64,000 nucleotides of DNA from JABDJX01 sp039942715 (GTDB lineage Bacteria > Pseudomonadota > Alphaproteobacteria > Rhodobacterales > Rhodobacteraceae): contig JBDVBY010000004.1 of NCBI GenBank assembly GCA_039942715.1, forward strand, positions 124,001 to 188,000, given 5' to 3'. A program made the translations under genes and the position numbers. Below the pieces are notes generated by a model. That model searched no databases. It was not told the origin of the DNA and saw only the letters and a program-made list of their open reading frames with translations. This document shows, piece by piece, positions 10,001 to 17,411 of the stretch. Numbering within the stretch: position 1 is the first letter of the stretch; each line of letters begins with the position of its first letter.

Positions 10001-10639
10001 CGGGTACTCGATCGGCTCTGCCGAGGCGACACCTTGCCAATCCGGGCGCGACGCATAGCGCGAGATAAGAAAACGCACCATCTGTTCGACATTGTCGTCA
10101 GACCCACCCAGCCAATATTGCATCGACAAGAACCAGGCACGCAAATCCTGCGCTTTGCCCGGAATCAACTTGAGGATTTTAGGCAAGCGGCGCAGAATTT
10201 TCATCTGCTTGGCACCCGAACTGCTCGATGGCTTTTTCGAACCACGCAGCTTTTTCAGCAAGCTCATCGCACCAGAAGCGGGCTTGGACATGTCCAAATC
10301 GCCCATCTTCGTCAGTCGCACAATCGCTCCATCCGAGATAAGCCCCACAAGCGCATCGCAGTGATCGCGGCGGGCTTCCATCGCCGGGCGGATCGCCTCG
10401 ACGTGCTCTTCAAGGAACAAAACAGACGTGATGATAATATCCGCCTGCGCAACAGCTTCTTGAGCGCAATCCAAAGCGCTGACGTCTTCTGCCCATTCCG
10501 CGGCAGCATGCACGGATAGCTCAAGACCGGGGAAATCCGCCGCCAATAGCGGGGCCACACGCGCCACAGGCCCGGCAGCATGCCGGTCTAGCGTCACTAC
10601 GACGACGCGGTAGGAGATATGGTCGACGCTATCGCGCAA
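7097..10639 (-). CDS. bchH: Magnesium chelatase large subunit BchH
   Basis: Porphyrin-binding subunit of Mg chelatase, the first committed step from protoporphyrin IX; needs BchI and BchD, which are not in the window. The length of 1180 residues is that of the family. The only useful start is TTG at 10639, giving an N-terminus that leads into YRVVVVTLDRHAAGP. No ATG or GTG lies between it and the conserved core, so initiation is at a rare codon and overlaps the bchB 3' end by 11 nt. Several long antisense frames inside it are shadows. Confidence 0.97.
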   Translation of the reverse strand: MRDSVDHISYRVVVVTLDRHAAGPVARVAPLLAADFPGLELSVHAAAEWAEDVSALDCAQEAVAQADIIITSVLFLEEHVEAIRPAMEARRDHCDALVGLISDGAIVRLTKMGDLDMSKPASGAMSLLKKLRGSKKPSSSSGAKQMKILRRLPKILKLIPGKAQDLRAWFLSMQYWLGGSDDNVEQMVRFLISRYASRPDWQGVASAEPIEYPDVGLYHPELPGHHIATDLSALPQVKSDGPTVGLLMLRSYILASDTAHYDAVIKALTDRGLNVIPAFAGGLDGRPAIEAYFKGVDALVSLTGFSLVGGPAYNDSEAASLTLGDLDVPYIAAQPLEFQTLDKWSTGTAGLGSVETTMLVALPEIDGATNPTVFAGRHAAGGCSGCARNCPSVSDVSAMAPCFERIEALAEKAERLATLRRKENAEKTVGIVLFGFPPNAGAAGTAAYLSVFESLHNTLHRMKADGYDVEPPATVDDLREAVLSGSAKQYGQDANVAAHVSADQIVRQTPWLDEVEAQWGPAPGRIQSDGAGVFVLGAQFGKVFVGLQPAFGYEGDPMRLLFEHGFAPTHAFVTFYQWLKNDLAADVILHFGMHGALEFMPGKQVGLSGADWPERLIGNMPNVYLYAANNPSEATLAKRRSNAVTVTYLTPPLATAGLYKGLAELKDSLTRWREMSPEDGARDELAVLIKDQAAAVDLDGANPETLWLTLLETEEALITDGLHVVGQPMDADARAGFIAEMDDDVDTAKVDALLAEDHELTGLMDALSGRFIQPVPGGDLIRNPDILPSGRNIHAFDPFRMPTAYALQTGAQQAQLLLDTHPELPRSVALVLWGSDNIKSDGGPIGQAMALMGTKPRFDSYGRLCGAELISLEELGRPRIDVVMTLSGIFRDLLPLQTKLLAEAAWKCANADEPIEQNFIRAHALAYAKAMDVDLQTAALRVFSNAEGAYGSNVNQLVDSSAFGDDDELADAYEARKSFAYGMDGKAAPNGALLQAALKDVDLAYQNLESVELGVTTVDHYFDTLGGIARAVRRAKDGEETAVYIGDQTRGAGKVRTLKQQVALETRSRSLNPKFFEPLLKHGHEGVRQIEAHITNTMGWSATTGQVEPWVYQRLSETFVLDEEMRERLAALNPQASARMANRLLEASDRDYWTPDGETLEGLRDAADALEDRLEGIAAE

Positions 10640-12158
10640 AGTGTGCTTTCGCTTCGTAAAGAGTGTCTACGGAAATTTCGCTCAGACCTTTTTCAGTCGC
10701 GAAACTCTCGGTGTTGCGCCGCGCTTTGCCACGCACGAAAAACGGTATTTTCTTCAGTTCGCGCTCGGCGTCGGCCAACCAAACAACGTTTTCACTGCTT
10801 GCAACGGCGGCCACGATTTCGACGGGCGCTTCGTCCACAGGGCGTGGCTGATGGCCACCGTGATGGCTTGGACCAGCGGCGTCGTGGAACTCGAAATCTT
10901 CGCGGAACATGTGCAGCAAGTGCTCTTCCAGGCCCATCACAAGCGGATGGATCCAGGTATCAAAAATCACGTTCGCGCCCTCAAAGCCCATCTGCGGCGA
11001 GTATCGCGCGGGGAAGTCCTGGACATGCACAGGCGCGGAAATCACAGCACAGGGAATGCCCAGACGCTTGCCTATGTGACGCTCCATCTGTGTCCCTAAG
11101 ATCATCTCAGGCTGAAGCTTTTCAATTGCCTCCTCAACCTCAAGATAGTCGTCGGTGATCAACGCTTCGACGCCATAGTCCTTGGCCAATGAGCGGATAG
11201 AACGAGCATATTCCCGATTGAAACAGCCCATGCCGACCACTTCAAATCCCATCTCGTCGCGCGCAATCCGCGCGGCAGCGGCCACATGCGTGCCATCTCC
11301 AAATAGGAAAACGCGCTTGCCAGTAAGGTACGTGCTATCGACGGATGAAGACCACCACGGCAGACGCATCCGGCTTTCATCGACTGTGATCTCCCGCCCA
11401 ACGATGGCCGCTACTTCTTTGATAAAATCGCGTGTCGCACCAACGCCGATTGGCACAACCTTGGTGTAAGGCTGCTCCAAATTCTTTTCGCACAAGCGCG
11501 CCGCGGCCTCGGATGTTTCGGGGTACATCATCACGTTGAAATGCGCAGCCCCCATCCGTTTGATGTCGCTTGGCGTCGCGTTCAGCGGTGCAACCACGTT
11601 TACATCAACGCCCATCTCCGACAGCAGTCCGGTGATCTCTTCGACATCATCGCGATGCCGGAATCCAAGGGCAGTTGGCCCAAGCAGGTTGCAAGATATA
11701 CGCGCGCTGCGTTCCATTGGGCGCGCTAAAGCACGCACTATTTGAAAGAACGTTTCGTCTGCACCAAAGTTCTCTTTGCGCGAATAACTGGGCAATTCCA
11801 GAGGGATAATCGGGATCGGCATTCCCATTGTCTCGGCAAGACCACCGGGATCATCCTGGATCAATTCAGCCGTGCAGGACGCGCCTACAATCATTGCTTC
11901 GGGTTGAAACCGGTCATAGGCATCTTGGCAGGCGTTCTTGAAAAGCGTGGCCGTATCCGAACCAAGATCGCGCGCCTGAAACGTCGTGTAAGTCACTGGC
12001 GGGCGGTGATCACGACGCTCAATCATGGTAAACAACAGGTCGGCGTATGTATCCCCCTGAGGCGCATGCAACACATAATGCAACCCCTTCATTGCCGTGG
12101 CGACGCGCATAGCTCCAACGTGCGGCGGGCCTTCATATGTCCAAACAGCGAGCTTCAT
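10629..12158 (-). CDS. bchB: Light-independent protochlorophyllide reductase subunit BchB
   Basis: Forms with BchN the NifDK-like catalytic unit that reduces ring D of protochlorophyllide. I start at ATG 12158 (MKLAVWTYEGPPHVGAMRVA), which overlaps the bchN stop as ATGA; the longer frame upstream is not conserved. It is 509 residues. Asp36, in the APQGDTYAD context, is the residue known in Rhodobacter capsulatus to be the unusual oxygen ligand of the NB cluster. Confidence 0.97.
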   Translation of the reverse strand: MKLAVWTYEGPPHVGAMRVATAMKGLHYVLHAPQGDTYADLLFTMIERRDHRPPVTYTTFQARDLGSDTATLFKNACQDAYDRFQPEAMIVGASCTAELIQDDPGGLAETMGMPIPIIPLELPSYSRKENFGADETFFQIVRALARPMERSARISCNLLGPTALGFRHRDDVEEITGLLSEMGVDVNVVAPLNATPSDIKRMGAAHFNVMMYPETSEAAARLCEKNLEQPYTKVVPIGVGATRDFIKEVAAIVGREITVDESRMRLPWWSSSVDSTYLTGKRVFLFGDGTHVAAAARIARDEMGFEVVGMGCFNREYARSIRSLAKDYGVEALITDDYLEVEEAIEKLQPEMILGTQMERHIGKRLGIPCAVISAPVHVQDFPARYSPQMGFEGANVIFDTWIHPLVMGLEEHLLHMFREDFEFHDAAGPSHHGGHQPRPVDEAPVEIVAAVASSENVVWLADAERELKKIPFFVRGKARRNTESFATEKGLSEISVDTLYEAKAHFAR

Positions 12159-13438
12159 TCGGCAGCCACCTTCAACATCTCTTTGCGTCGCACTGGGCGC
12201 GAAAAGAGGCCGGCCAAGTCGCCCGCCTGTTCGTAGAAATGCACCGGCGTAAAGACCAACTCGATGGCCCATTTGGTTGCCAGACCTTCAGCCTCAAGCG
12301 GGTTTGCCAAGCCAAGACCACAAACGGTCAGATCTGCGCGCGCCTCACGCGCACGATCCAGTTGAAGATCAACGTCTTGCCCCTCAGAGATTGTTGGACC
12401 CTGTGGCAACAGCTCAAGATCAGGTCCGTGAATTTGATCGTGCACATAAGGAGAGCCGACCTCAATCGCCGTCATTCCGCACTCGCGGGTCAGGAAGCGT
12501 GCCAGCGGAATTTCCAACTGACTGTCAGGAAAAAAGAAGACTGACTTACTGCGCAACGCTTCTGAGGCTTGCGCGATGGCCTTGCGCGCACGTGTACGTG
12601 GGGCATCGGTGGCTTTCGCAAAGACCTCATCGCTCACGCCAAATTCGCGCGCAATCGCGGCCAGCCAAGCGGTTGTGCCCTCTTCACCCAAGGGGAAAGG
12701 CGCCGCGATATGACGCGCGCCACGGCGCTCGAGAGCGGCGCATGTATCCGACAAGAATGGTTGAGTTAGGGCAAAAACAGTGTTCGCTCCAATAGCTGTT
12801 TCGTCATCAATGTTGCGTGCAGGCAAAATACGAACTGGACCAACACCCATGTCGGCCAGCAAACGTTGCATTTGATCTTCAACGGCATCCGGCAAGGCGC
12901 CAACTACCAGCAACTCACGCGCGTCGGTTGTTGGCAGAACCGGCACCATAGACGCCAAACAAGCGTCTTCACCTTGGGTGAAAGTCGTTTCAATGCCCGA
13001 ACCGGAATAATTCAAAACCCGCACTTTCGGCGCGTAGCTTTGCGTCAGCCGTTCAGCAGCGCGATGCAAGTCCAGCTTGATCACTTCTGACGGGCAAGAC
13101 CCCACCAAAAAAAGTTGACGAATATCAGGACGGCGCGACAAAAGCCGGGCCACTTCGCGGTCCAACTCTTCGTTCGCATCTTTTAGCCCGGCAAGATCGC
13201 CCTCTTCTAGAATCGCCGTGCCGAATCGTGGCTCAGCAAAAATCATAACGCCCGCTGCACTTTGCAAAAGGTGCGCGCAGGTGCGTGAACCGACCACCAA
13301 AAAGAACGCATCCTGCATTTTTCGGTGCAGCCAAATGATGCCGGTCAGACCGCAAAAGACCTCGCGCTGACCACGCTGTTTCAGAACCGGCGCTGTACGA
13401 CACCCAGTGGCAGGCGGAGGGGCTCCGTGAACGGTCAT
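12155..13438 (-). CDS. bchN: Light-independent protochlorophyllide reductase subunit BchN
   Basis: Partner of BchB in dark protochlorophyllide reduction. The 427-residue protein carries Cys29, Cys54 and Cys115, three positions offset from the three NB-cluster cysteines (26, 51, 112) of the Rhodobacter capsulatus enzyme. Start and stop both overlap neighbours by 4 nt (bchF and bchB), so the three genes are read as one translational unit. Confidence 0.97.
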   Translation of the reverse strand: MTVHGAPPPATGCRTAPVLKQRGQREVFCGLTGIIWLHRKMQDAFFLVVGSRTCAHLLQSAAGVMIFAEPRFGTAILEEGDLAGLKDANEELDREVARLLSRRPDIRQLFLVGSCPSEVIKLDLHRAAERLTQSYAPKVRVLNYSGSGIETTFTQGEDACLASMVPVLPTTDARELLVVGALPDAVEDQMQRLLADMGVGPVRILPARNIDDETAIGANTVFALTQPFLSDTCAALERRGARHIAAPFPLGEEGTTAWLAAIAREFGVSDEVFAKATDAPRTRARKAIAQASEALRSKSVFFFPDSQLEIPLARFLTRECGMTAIEVGSPYVHDQIHGPDLELLPQGPTISEGQDVDLQLDRAREARADLTVCGLGLANPLEAEGLATKWAIELVFTPVHFYEQAGDLAGLFSRPVRRKEMLKVAAE

Positions 13439-13932
13439 GCAGGCACCTCACTCATCGCGGCTTGCAAGCGGGCCGCTCGCAGTTTCAGGATAAATTGCAC
13501 CGCATTGACGACGTAGGCGGCATAGGCCGCCAGCGCCAAAATCATCAAGGCTTTAGGCGCAAGCGCGCCAGTGAAAAGCGCAACAATATAAGCGGTATGA
13601 AGCGCCAAAACAGCCATGCTGAAGACGTCTTCCCAATAGAATGCAGGGGCAAAAAGATAACGTCCAAAGACGACCTTTTCCCAGATCGAGCCGGTGATCA
13701 TGATGAGGTACAAAACACCGGTTTTGATCACGATAGACCAGGTTGCGATTGCGTATCCTTCAACATTCATCAGGTAACGAATGACAAGGCCAAGTGAGAC
13801 CAGAAAAACGACGAATTGGAACGGAGCCAAGATGCCTTGAACAAGCGTCCAGCGGGTGTTGTCCCGACGGTGTTTTTCTTCGGCGGTGTAAAGTCCGCTC
13901 TGATGTTCAAAGGGGGCGTTGTTCGTTGACAC
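13435..13932 (-). CDS. bchF: 3-vinyl bacteriochlorophyllide hydratase BchF
   Basis: Hydrates the 3-vinyl group on the way to bacteriochlorophyll a. Small integral membrane protein of 165 residues with about four hydrophobic segments. The GTG start has GAGGA seven bases upstream. It is the first gene of the long leftward operon that runs to puhE, with a promoter containing a perfect PpsR site 53 bp upstream. Confidence 0.96.
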   Translation of the reverse strand: MSTNNAPFEHQSGLYTAEEKHRRDNTRWTLVQGILAPFQFVVFLVSLGLVIRYLMNVEGYAIATWSIVIKTGVLYLIMITGSIWEKVVFGRYLFAPAFYWEDVFSMAVLALHTAYIVALFTGALAPKALMILALAAYAAYVVNAVQFILKLRAARLQAAMSEVPA

Positions 13933-13985
13933 GCGCGCTTCCTCAAGTTGGCCACAGTCCGAGATTAAGCAAGCGTCGCCGGATG

Positions 13986-14003
13986 TGTCAACTTTGATTT
14001 ACA
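13986..14003. promoter_or_regulatory. PpsR/CrtJ operator in the bchF promoter
   Basis: TGTCAACTTTGATTTACA fits the TGT-N12-ACA consensus of PpsR exactly. Read on the minus strand its end is TTGACA, a perfect -35 box, followed after 16 bases by CTTAAT as a weak -10. A bound PpsR would therefore cover the bchF promoter and repress the whole bchF-puhE operon under oxygen. Motif seen directly; binding is inferred. Confidence 0.85.
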
Positions 14004-14127
14004 TCTGCAGGCTTGTTCAAATTCTACTCAAGACCCTTTTTTTTCACGCTTTTTCGGCAAAACCACACCCGAACTGACAAAGCGTCGCAGTTTTTGTCGC
14101 AACAGACGTCAATTTGCTTTGACACTT

Positions 14128-14145
14128 TGTCTCAGGTAACAGACA
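14128..14145. promoter_or_regulatory. PpsR/CrtJ operator in the ppaA promoter
   Basis: TGTCTCAGGTAACAGACA fits TGT-N12-ACA exactly. TTGACA at 14119-14124 is a perfect -35 for ppaA, with a weak -10 (GACACT) 17 bases later, so the site spans the promoter. It is 142 bp from the bchF site (centre to centre), so each divergent promoter has one site and looping between them is possible. Confidence 0.8.
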
Positions 14146-14199
14146 CTCTTGGGGAACAGAATCTAAGGGCATGTCATTTCTGACAAAACGGGGGAGACG

Positions 14200-14967
14200 A
14201 TGTCACCTAGCCGAAGCCAACTTTTAAAGGCCGACGAGTCTCAGCACTCGAGCGGACGGTTTGGGGATCTGGCTTCCAAAGCATTGTCGGAAGTTGCAAC
14301 GCGTGGTCGCGGCCAAGACATCTACCTTGCGTCCAATGCGCCATTTGTTGGCCGCCTATTGAATGCCGCCATGTCGCGCTCTGGCGAAACACTTCGAGAC
14401 GCCGCGCAAAGTTTGTTGGCGCAAGGCATCCCAGCGGAAGTCATCATTGACGACATCGTTCCAAGAGTTGCACGCATGATGGGCGAAGAATGGGTGCGCG
14501 ACATTTCGGGCTTTGCATCTGTGACAGTGGGATCGATGTATCTGCAGTCGTTGGTCAGAGAGCTTAGCGCAAGCTGGACAGCGGATGACGCAGACCTAAA
14601 ACTTTCAACAGTTCTTCTTTGGATGCCAGAATCAGCACAACACACACTTGGAGCCACTGTGGTGTCCACTCAACTTCGGCGCATGGGCCATTCAGTCCAG
14701 TTCGCACCGCGCCGCAGCTTGACCGAATTGACCGATGCACTGACGTTGGATCGCTATGATGCCGTTGTTGTCTCGGCTTCTTTTTCTGAAACGCCCGATG
14801 ACGTAAGAGCGGTGATTAAGACCGTGAAAGCCCACGCCCCGACACTTCCGGTTGCTGTTGGCGGCACTATTTTAAAACATAACGCTGATCTTGCGGCACA
14901 AACGGGCGCAGATGTTGCCACGAACGACCTTGAAGTCGCATCCCAGCTGTTCTCTGTGGCAAAATGA
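14200..14967 (+). CDS. ppaA: PpaA/AerR-type B12-binding antirepressor of PpsR
   Basis: In Rhodobacter, AerR/PpaA binds cobalamin in a light-dependent way and counteracts CrtJ/PpsR. The 255-residue protein has an N-terminal helical region (about 40-125) and a C-terminal Rossmann-like B12 fold (about 135-250). His148, in the context SAQHTLGA, is at the place of the cobalamin-ligating His145 of AerR; the VVVSASF and AVGGTIL strands follow. It lies just before ppsR, divergent from bchF. Confidence 0.92.
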   Translation: MSPSRSQLLKADESQHSSGRFGDLASKALSEVATRGRGQDIYLASNAPFVGRLLNAAMSRSGETLRDAAQSLLAQGIPAEVIIDDIVPRVARMMGEEWVRDISGFASVTVGSMYLQSLVRELSASWTADDADLKLSTVLLWMPESAQHTLGATVVSTQLRRMGHSVQFAPRRSLTELTDALTLDRYDAVVVSASFSETPDDVRAVIKTVKAHAPTLPVAVGGTILKHNADLAAQTGADVATNDLEVASQLFSVAK

Positions 14968-15025
14968 GGAAAATATTCAGCCAAAGAGAGAGACGCAACC
15001 CAACCCTTTTGGGGGGGCACCAAGA

Positions 15026-16438
15026 GTGACCAGAGATGGTACATATTGGGACATCGGTACGGTCCCACACGTTGAACCTGAACGCCTAAGCGCGATCATT
15101 TCCGCTTTGGCGGACTTTGCCCTTGTGATTGATCGCGATGGAAAGATCATTTCGGTTCTGGCAAGTCCAGCGCACAGTTCAATCACCGCATTGGACCAGT
15201 GGGAAAATGCGAATGTGCGTGATTTTCTGACGATAGAGTCCGTGCGAAAGTTTGAAGACACGTTGGCGGGCTATCTGAGTGATGCAAAAGCGCAGCGCGC
15301 AACAGAACTTAATCACTTTGATAAAAAGACAGAAGTCGAGTTCCCGGTCGTCTACACGATGCACGACATCGGATCGGAAGAAACCATCCTTTTGATGGGT
15401 CGCGATCTGCGACCGATTGCTGAAATCCAAAAGCAACTGGTCGATGCCCAGCTTGCTGTTGAACGCGACTTTGAATTGAAACGCGGCTACGACACCCGTT
15501 TTCGCGTGCTGATGCAATCCGTTTCCGATGCGATGGTTTTTGTGAATGTCAGCACCGGCATGATCATTGACGCAAACGCCGCTGCCGCAACTTTACTCCG
15601 CCGCTCCGTCGATGCGCTGAAGAACAAAGAGTTTGCGAAATTGTTCGAAGATCAGGGACGCAGCGAGCTTTTGGCCGAGATGGCCGCCTCTGCCTTGTCA
15701 GAAGGACCGACGTCTGTCCGCCTTGTCGATCAAAAGAACCAACGTGCTTTCAAGGCAACCCCGTCTTTTTTCCGCGCAGCCGGCACACGCACGATGCTGT
15801 GTCGCCTGACGCCGGAAGCAGGATCAGATGCTACGTCAAACGAGACCATTCCGCGCGCGCTGAACGCTGTCTTTGAGGTTGGTCCGGATGCCATCGTCAT
15901 TACAGATGCTGAGGGACGGATTGCGTCGGCGAATGAAGCCTTTTTGGACATGACCGACACCGCCCACAACGCAGCCGTCGAAGGCCGCTCGCTGGCCGAT
16001 TACCTAGATCGCGGCACTATTGATCTAAATGTTTTGCTGGATGGCACCGGGCGCTCAGGACGCACCCGGATTTACGGAACCAAGCTCAAAGGCCAGTTTG
16101 AGGGCCTAAGTGCCGTCAATATTTCGGCCACGCCTGTCGATAACGAAACGCACGGCGGCTTCACCTTTGTCATCCGCAGCACAGAGTCTGCGCAAAAGGG
16201 CGACGCAGAGTCACCCGCTGATAATGCGCAATCAGCCGTTGATCTGGTGGGCAATGCCAGCCTGAAAGAGATCGTTGCCGATACGACCGATGTCATTGAA
16301 AAGATCTGTATCGAAACAGCGATCGAGCTGACGTCGAACAATCGCGTCGCCGCGGCCGAGATGCTGGGCCTGTCGCGCCAATCGCTTTATGTGAAGCTTA
16401 GAAAGTATGGGCTTTTGTCGCGCACAGACGACGACTAA
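15026..16438 (+). CDS. ppsR: PpsR/CrtJ, redox-responsive repressor of photosynthesis genes
   Basis: Repressor of bch, crt and antenna genes under oxygen. I start at GTG 15026 (TRDGTYWDIGTVP), giving 470 residues, the family length; the upstream in-frame extension runs through ppaA. Layout: N domain about 10-125, linker helix, PAS1 about 155-260, PAS2 about 280-390, and a Fis-type helix-turn-helix at about 438-464. Cys259, in the loop after PAS1, and Cys428, ahead of the helix-turn-helix, match the two redox cysteines of Rhodobacter. A run of seven G at 15011-15017 acts as the ribosome site and can pair with a C-rich stretch just upstream. Confidence 0.95.
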   Translation: MTRDGTYWDIGTVPHVEPERLSAIISALADFALVIDRDGKIISVLASPAHSSITALDQWENANVRDFLTIESVRKFEDTLAGYLSDAKAQRATELNHFDKKTEVEFPVVYTMHDIGSEETILLMGRDLRPIAEIQKQLVDAQLAVERDFELKRGYDTRFRVLMQSVSDAMVFVNVSTGMIIDANAAAATLLRRSVDALKNKEFAKLFEDQGRSELLAEMAASALSEGPTSVRLVDQKNQRAFKATPSFFRAAGTRTMLCRLTPEAGSDATSNETIPRALNAVFEVGPDAIVITDAEGRIASANEAFLDMTDTAHNAAVEGRSLADYLDRGTIDLNVLLDGTGRSGRTRIYGTKLKGQFEGLSAVNISATPVDNETHGGFTFVIRSTESAQKGDAESPADNAQSAVDLVGNASLKEIVADTTDVIEKICIETAIELTSNNRVAAAEMLGLSRQSLYVKLRKYGLLSRTDDD

Positions 16439-16446
16439 GTCGCACC

Positions 16447-16464
16447 TGTCTCGCCTGATTTACA
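16447..16464. promoter_or_regulatory. Upstream PpsR operator of bchG
   Basis: TGTCTCGCCTGATTTACA fits TGT-N12-ACA exactly. It starts 8 bp after the ppsR stop and is 35 bp, centre to centre, from the second site. Paired sites close together are how PpsR/CrtJ binds cooperatively. Because ppsR lies immediately upstream, repression here does not affect ppsR itself. Confidence 0.85.
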
Positions 16465-16480
16465 CTTGCTGAATCATCAA

Positions 16481-16500
16481 GTGTAAGTTTAAACTTACAC
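16481..16500. promoter_or_regulatory. Perfect 20-bp palindromic PpsR operator abutting the bchG start
   Basis: GTGTAAGTTTAAACTTACAC is a perfect palindrome containing TGT-N12-ACA (16482-16499). It ends two bases before the bchG ATG, where a Shine-Dalgarno sequence would be expected; none is present. A TTTAAA at 16488-16493 could be a -10, with TTGCTG at 16466-16471 as -35 (16-bp spacing), placing transcription start near the ATG. That would make bchG mRNA leaderless; this part is inference. Confidence 0.85.
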
Positions 16501-16502
16501 TC

Positions 16503-17411
16503 ATGGTAAGCACCTCAGTCATAACAGAGCGCCGCTGGCCGGAACCTGCCGCGATGCTACGTTTGATCAAGCCGATCACGTGGTTTCCGCCAATGTGGGC
16601 CTATCTGTGTGGCGTTGTCTCCGCGGGCATCGCACCAACAGGGCAATGGTTTTACGTCATCTTGGGTGTTTTGCTGGCTGGCCCAATCGTGTGCGGCATG
16701 AGCCAAGCGGCCAATGATTGGTGCGACCGTCATGTCGATGCCATCAATGAACCCGACCGCCCAATTCCATCGGGGCGCATCCCCGGACGCTGGGGACTTT
16801 GGATCGCGCTGGCGATGTCAGTGCTGTCGCTCATCATCGGCTATCAACTTGGGCCTTGGGGCTTTGGTGCGACCATCGTCGGCGTGCTGGCGGCATGGGC
16901 CTATTCAGCAGAACCCGTTCGCCTGAAACGTTCGGGCTGGTGGGGGCCGGGCTTGGTTGGGCTTTGCTATGAAGGGCTGCCTTGGTTCACGGGTGCCGCT
17001 GTTCTTAGTGCAGGTGCGCCAAGCTGGCCTGTCATCATCGTCGCCTTGCTTTACGCCATCGGCGCACACGGCATCATGACGCTCAACGATTTCAAAGCGT
17101 TGGAAGGGGATCGCCAGATGGGCGTCAATTCCCTGCCCGTCACGCTTGGACCGGATCGCGCTGCAATTGTCGCGTGCTGGATCATGGCCATTCCACAAGC
17201 CATCGTCATCACGCTGCTCATTATGTGGGATCGCCCACTGCATGCACTGGCTGTCACCGCCCTACTTAGTGCACAGGTTTTGGCGATGCGTACACTTCTG
17301 AGTGATCCGAAGGGACGCGCGCCTTGGTACAACGGAACCGGCGTTCTGCTTTACATCAGCGGCATGATGATCACCGCTTTTGCGGTGCGCACCTTGGGAG
17401 GTTTGGGATGA
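16503..17411 (+). CDS. bchG: Bacteriochlorophyll synthase BchG (UbiA-type prenyltransferase)
   Basis: Esterifies bacteriochlorophyllide a with geranylgeranyl diphosphate in the membrane. The 302-residue protein has about eight to nine membrane segments and both Asp-rich motifs: NDWCDRHVDAINEPDRP at 71-87 and a later NDFKALEGD. The start is the ATG at 16503; the distance to LIKPITWFPPMWAYLCG fits other BchG proteins although no Shine-Dalgarno is seen. First gene of a run of four (bchG, ORF428-like, bchP, idi) that overlap or lie within 2 nt. Confidence 0.97.
   Translation: MVSTSVITERRWPEPAAMLRLIKPITWFPPMWAYLCGVVSAGIAPTGQWFYVILGVLLAGPIVCGMSQAANDWCDRHVDAINEPDRPIPSGRIPGRWGLWIALAMSVLSLIIGYQLGPWGFGATIVGVLAAWAYSAEPVRLKRSGWWGPGLVGLCYEGLPWFTGAAVLSAGAPSWPVIIVALLYAIGAHGIMTLNDFKALEGDRQMGVNSLPVTLGPDRAAIVACWIMAIPQAIVITLLIMWDRPLHALAVTALLSAQVLAMRTLLSDPKGRAPWYNGTGVLLYISGMMITAFAVRTLGGLG

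Noticed and set aside
14095..14112. TGT at 14095 and another at 14172 as further PpsR sites
   Set aside because: Counting bases gives CAA or AAC, not ACA, at the N12 position, so they do not fit the consensus.
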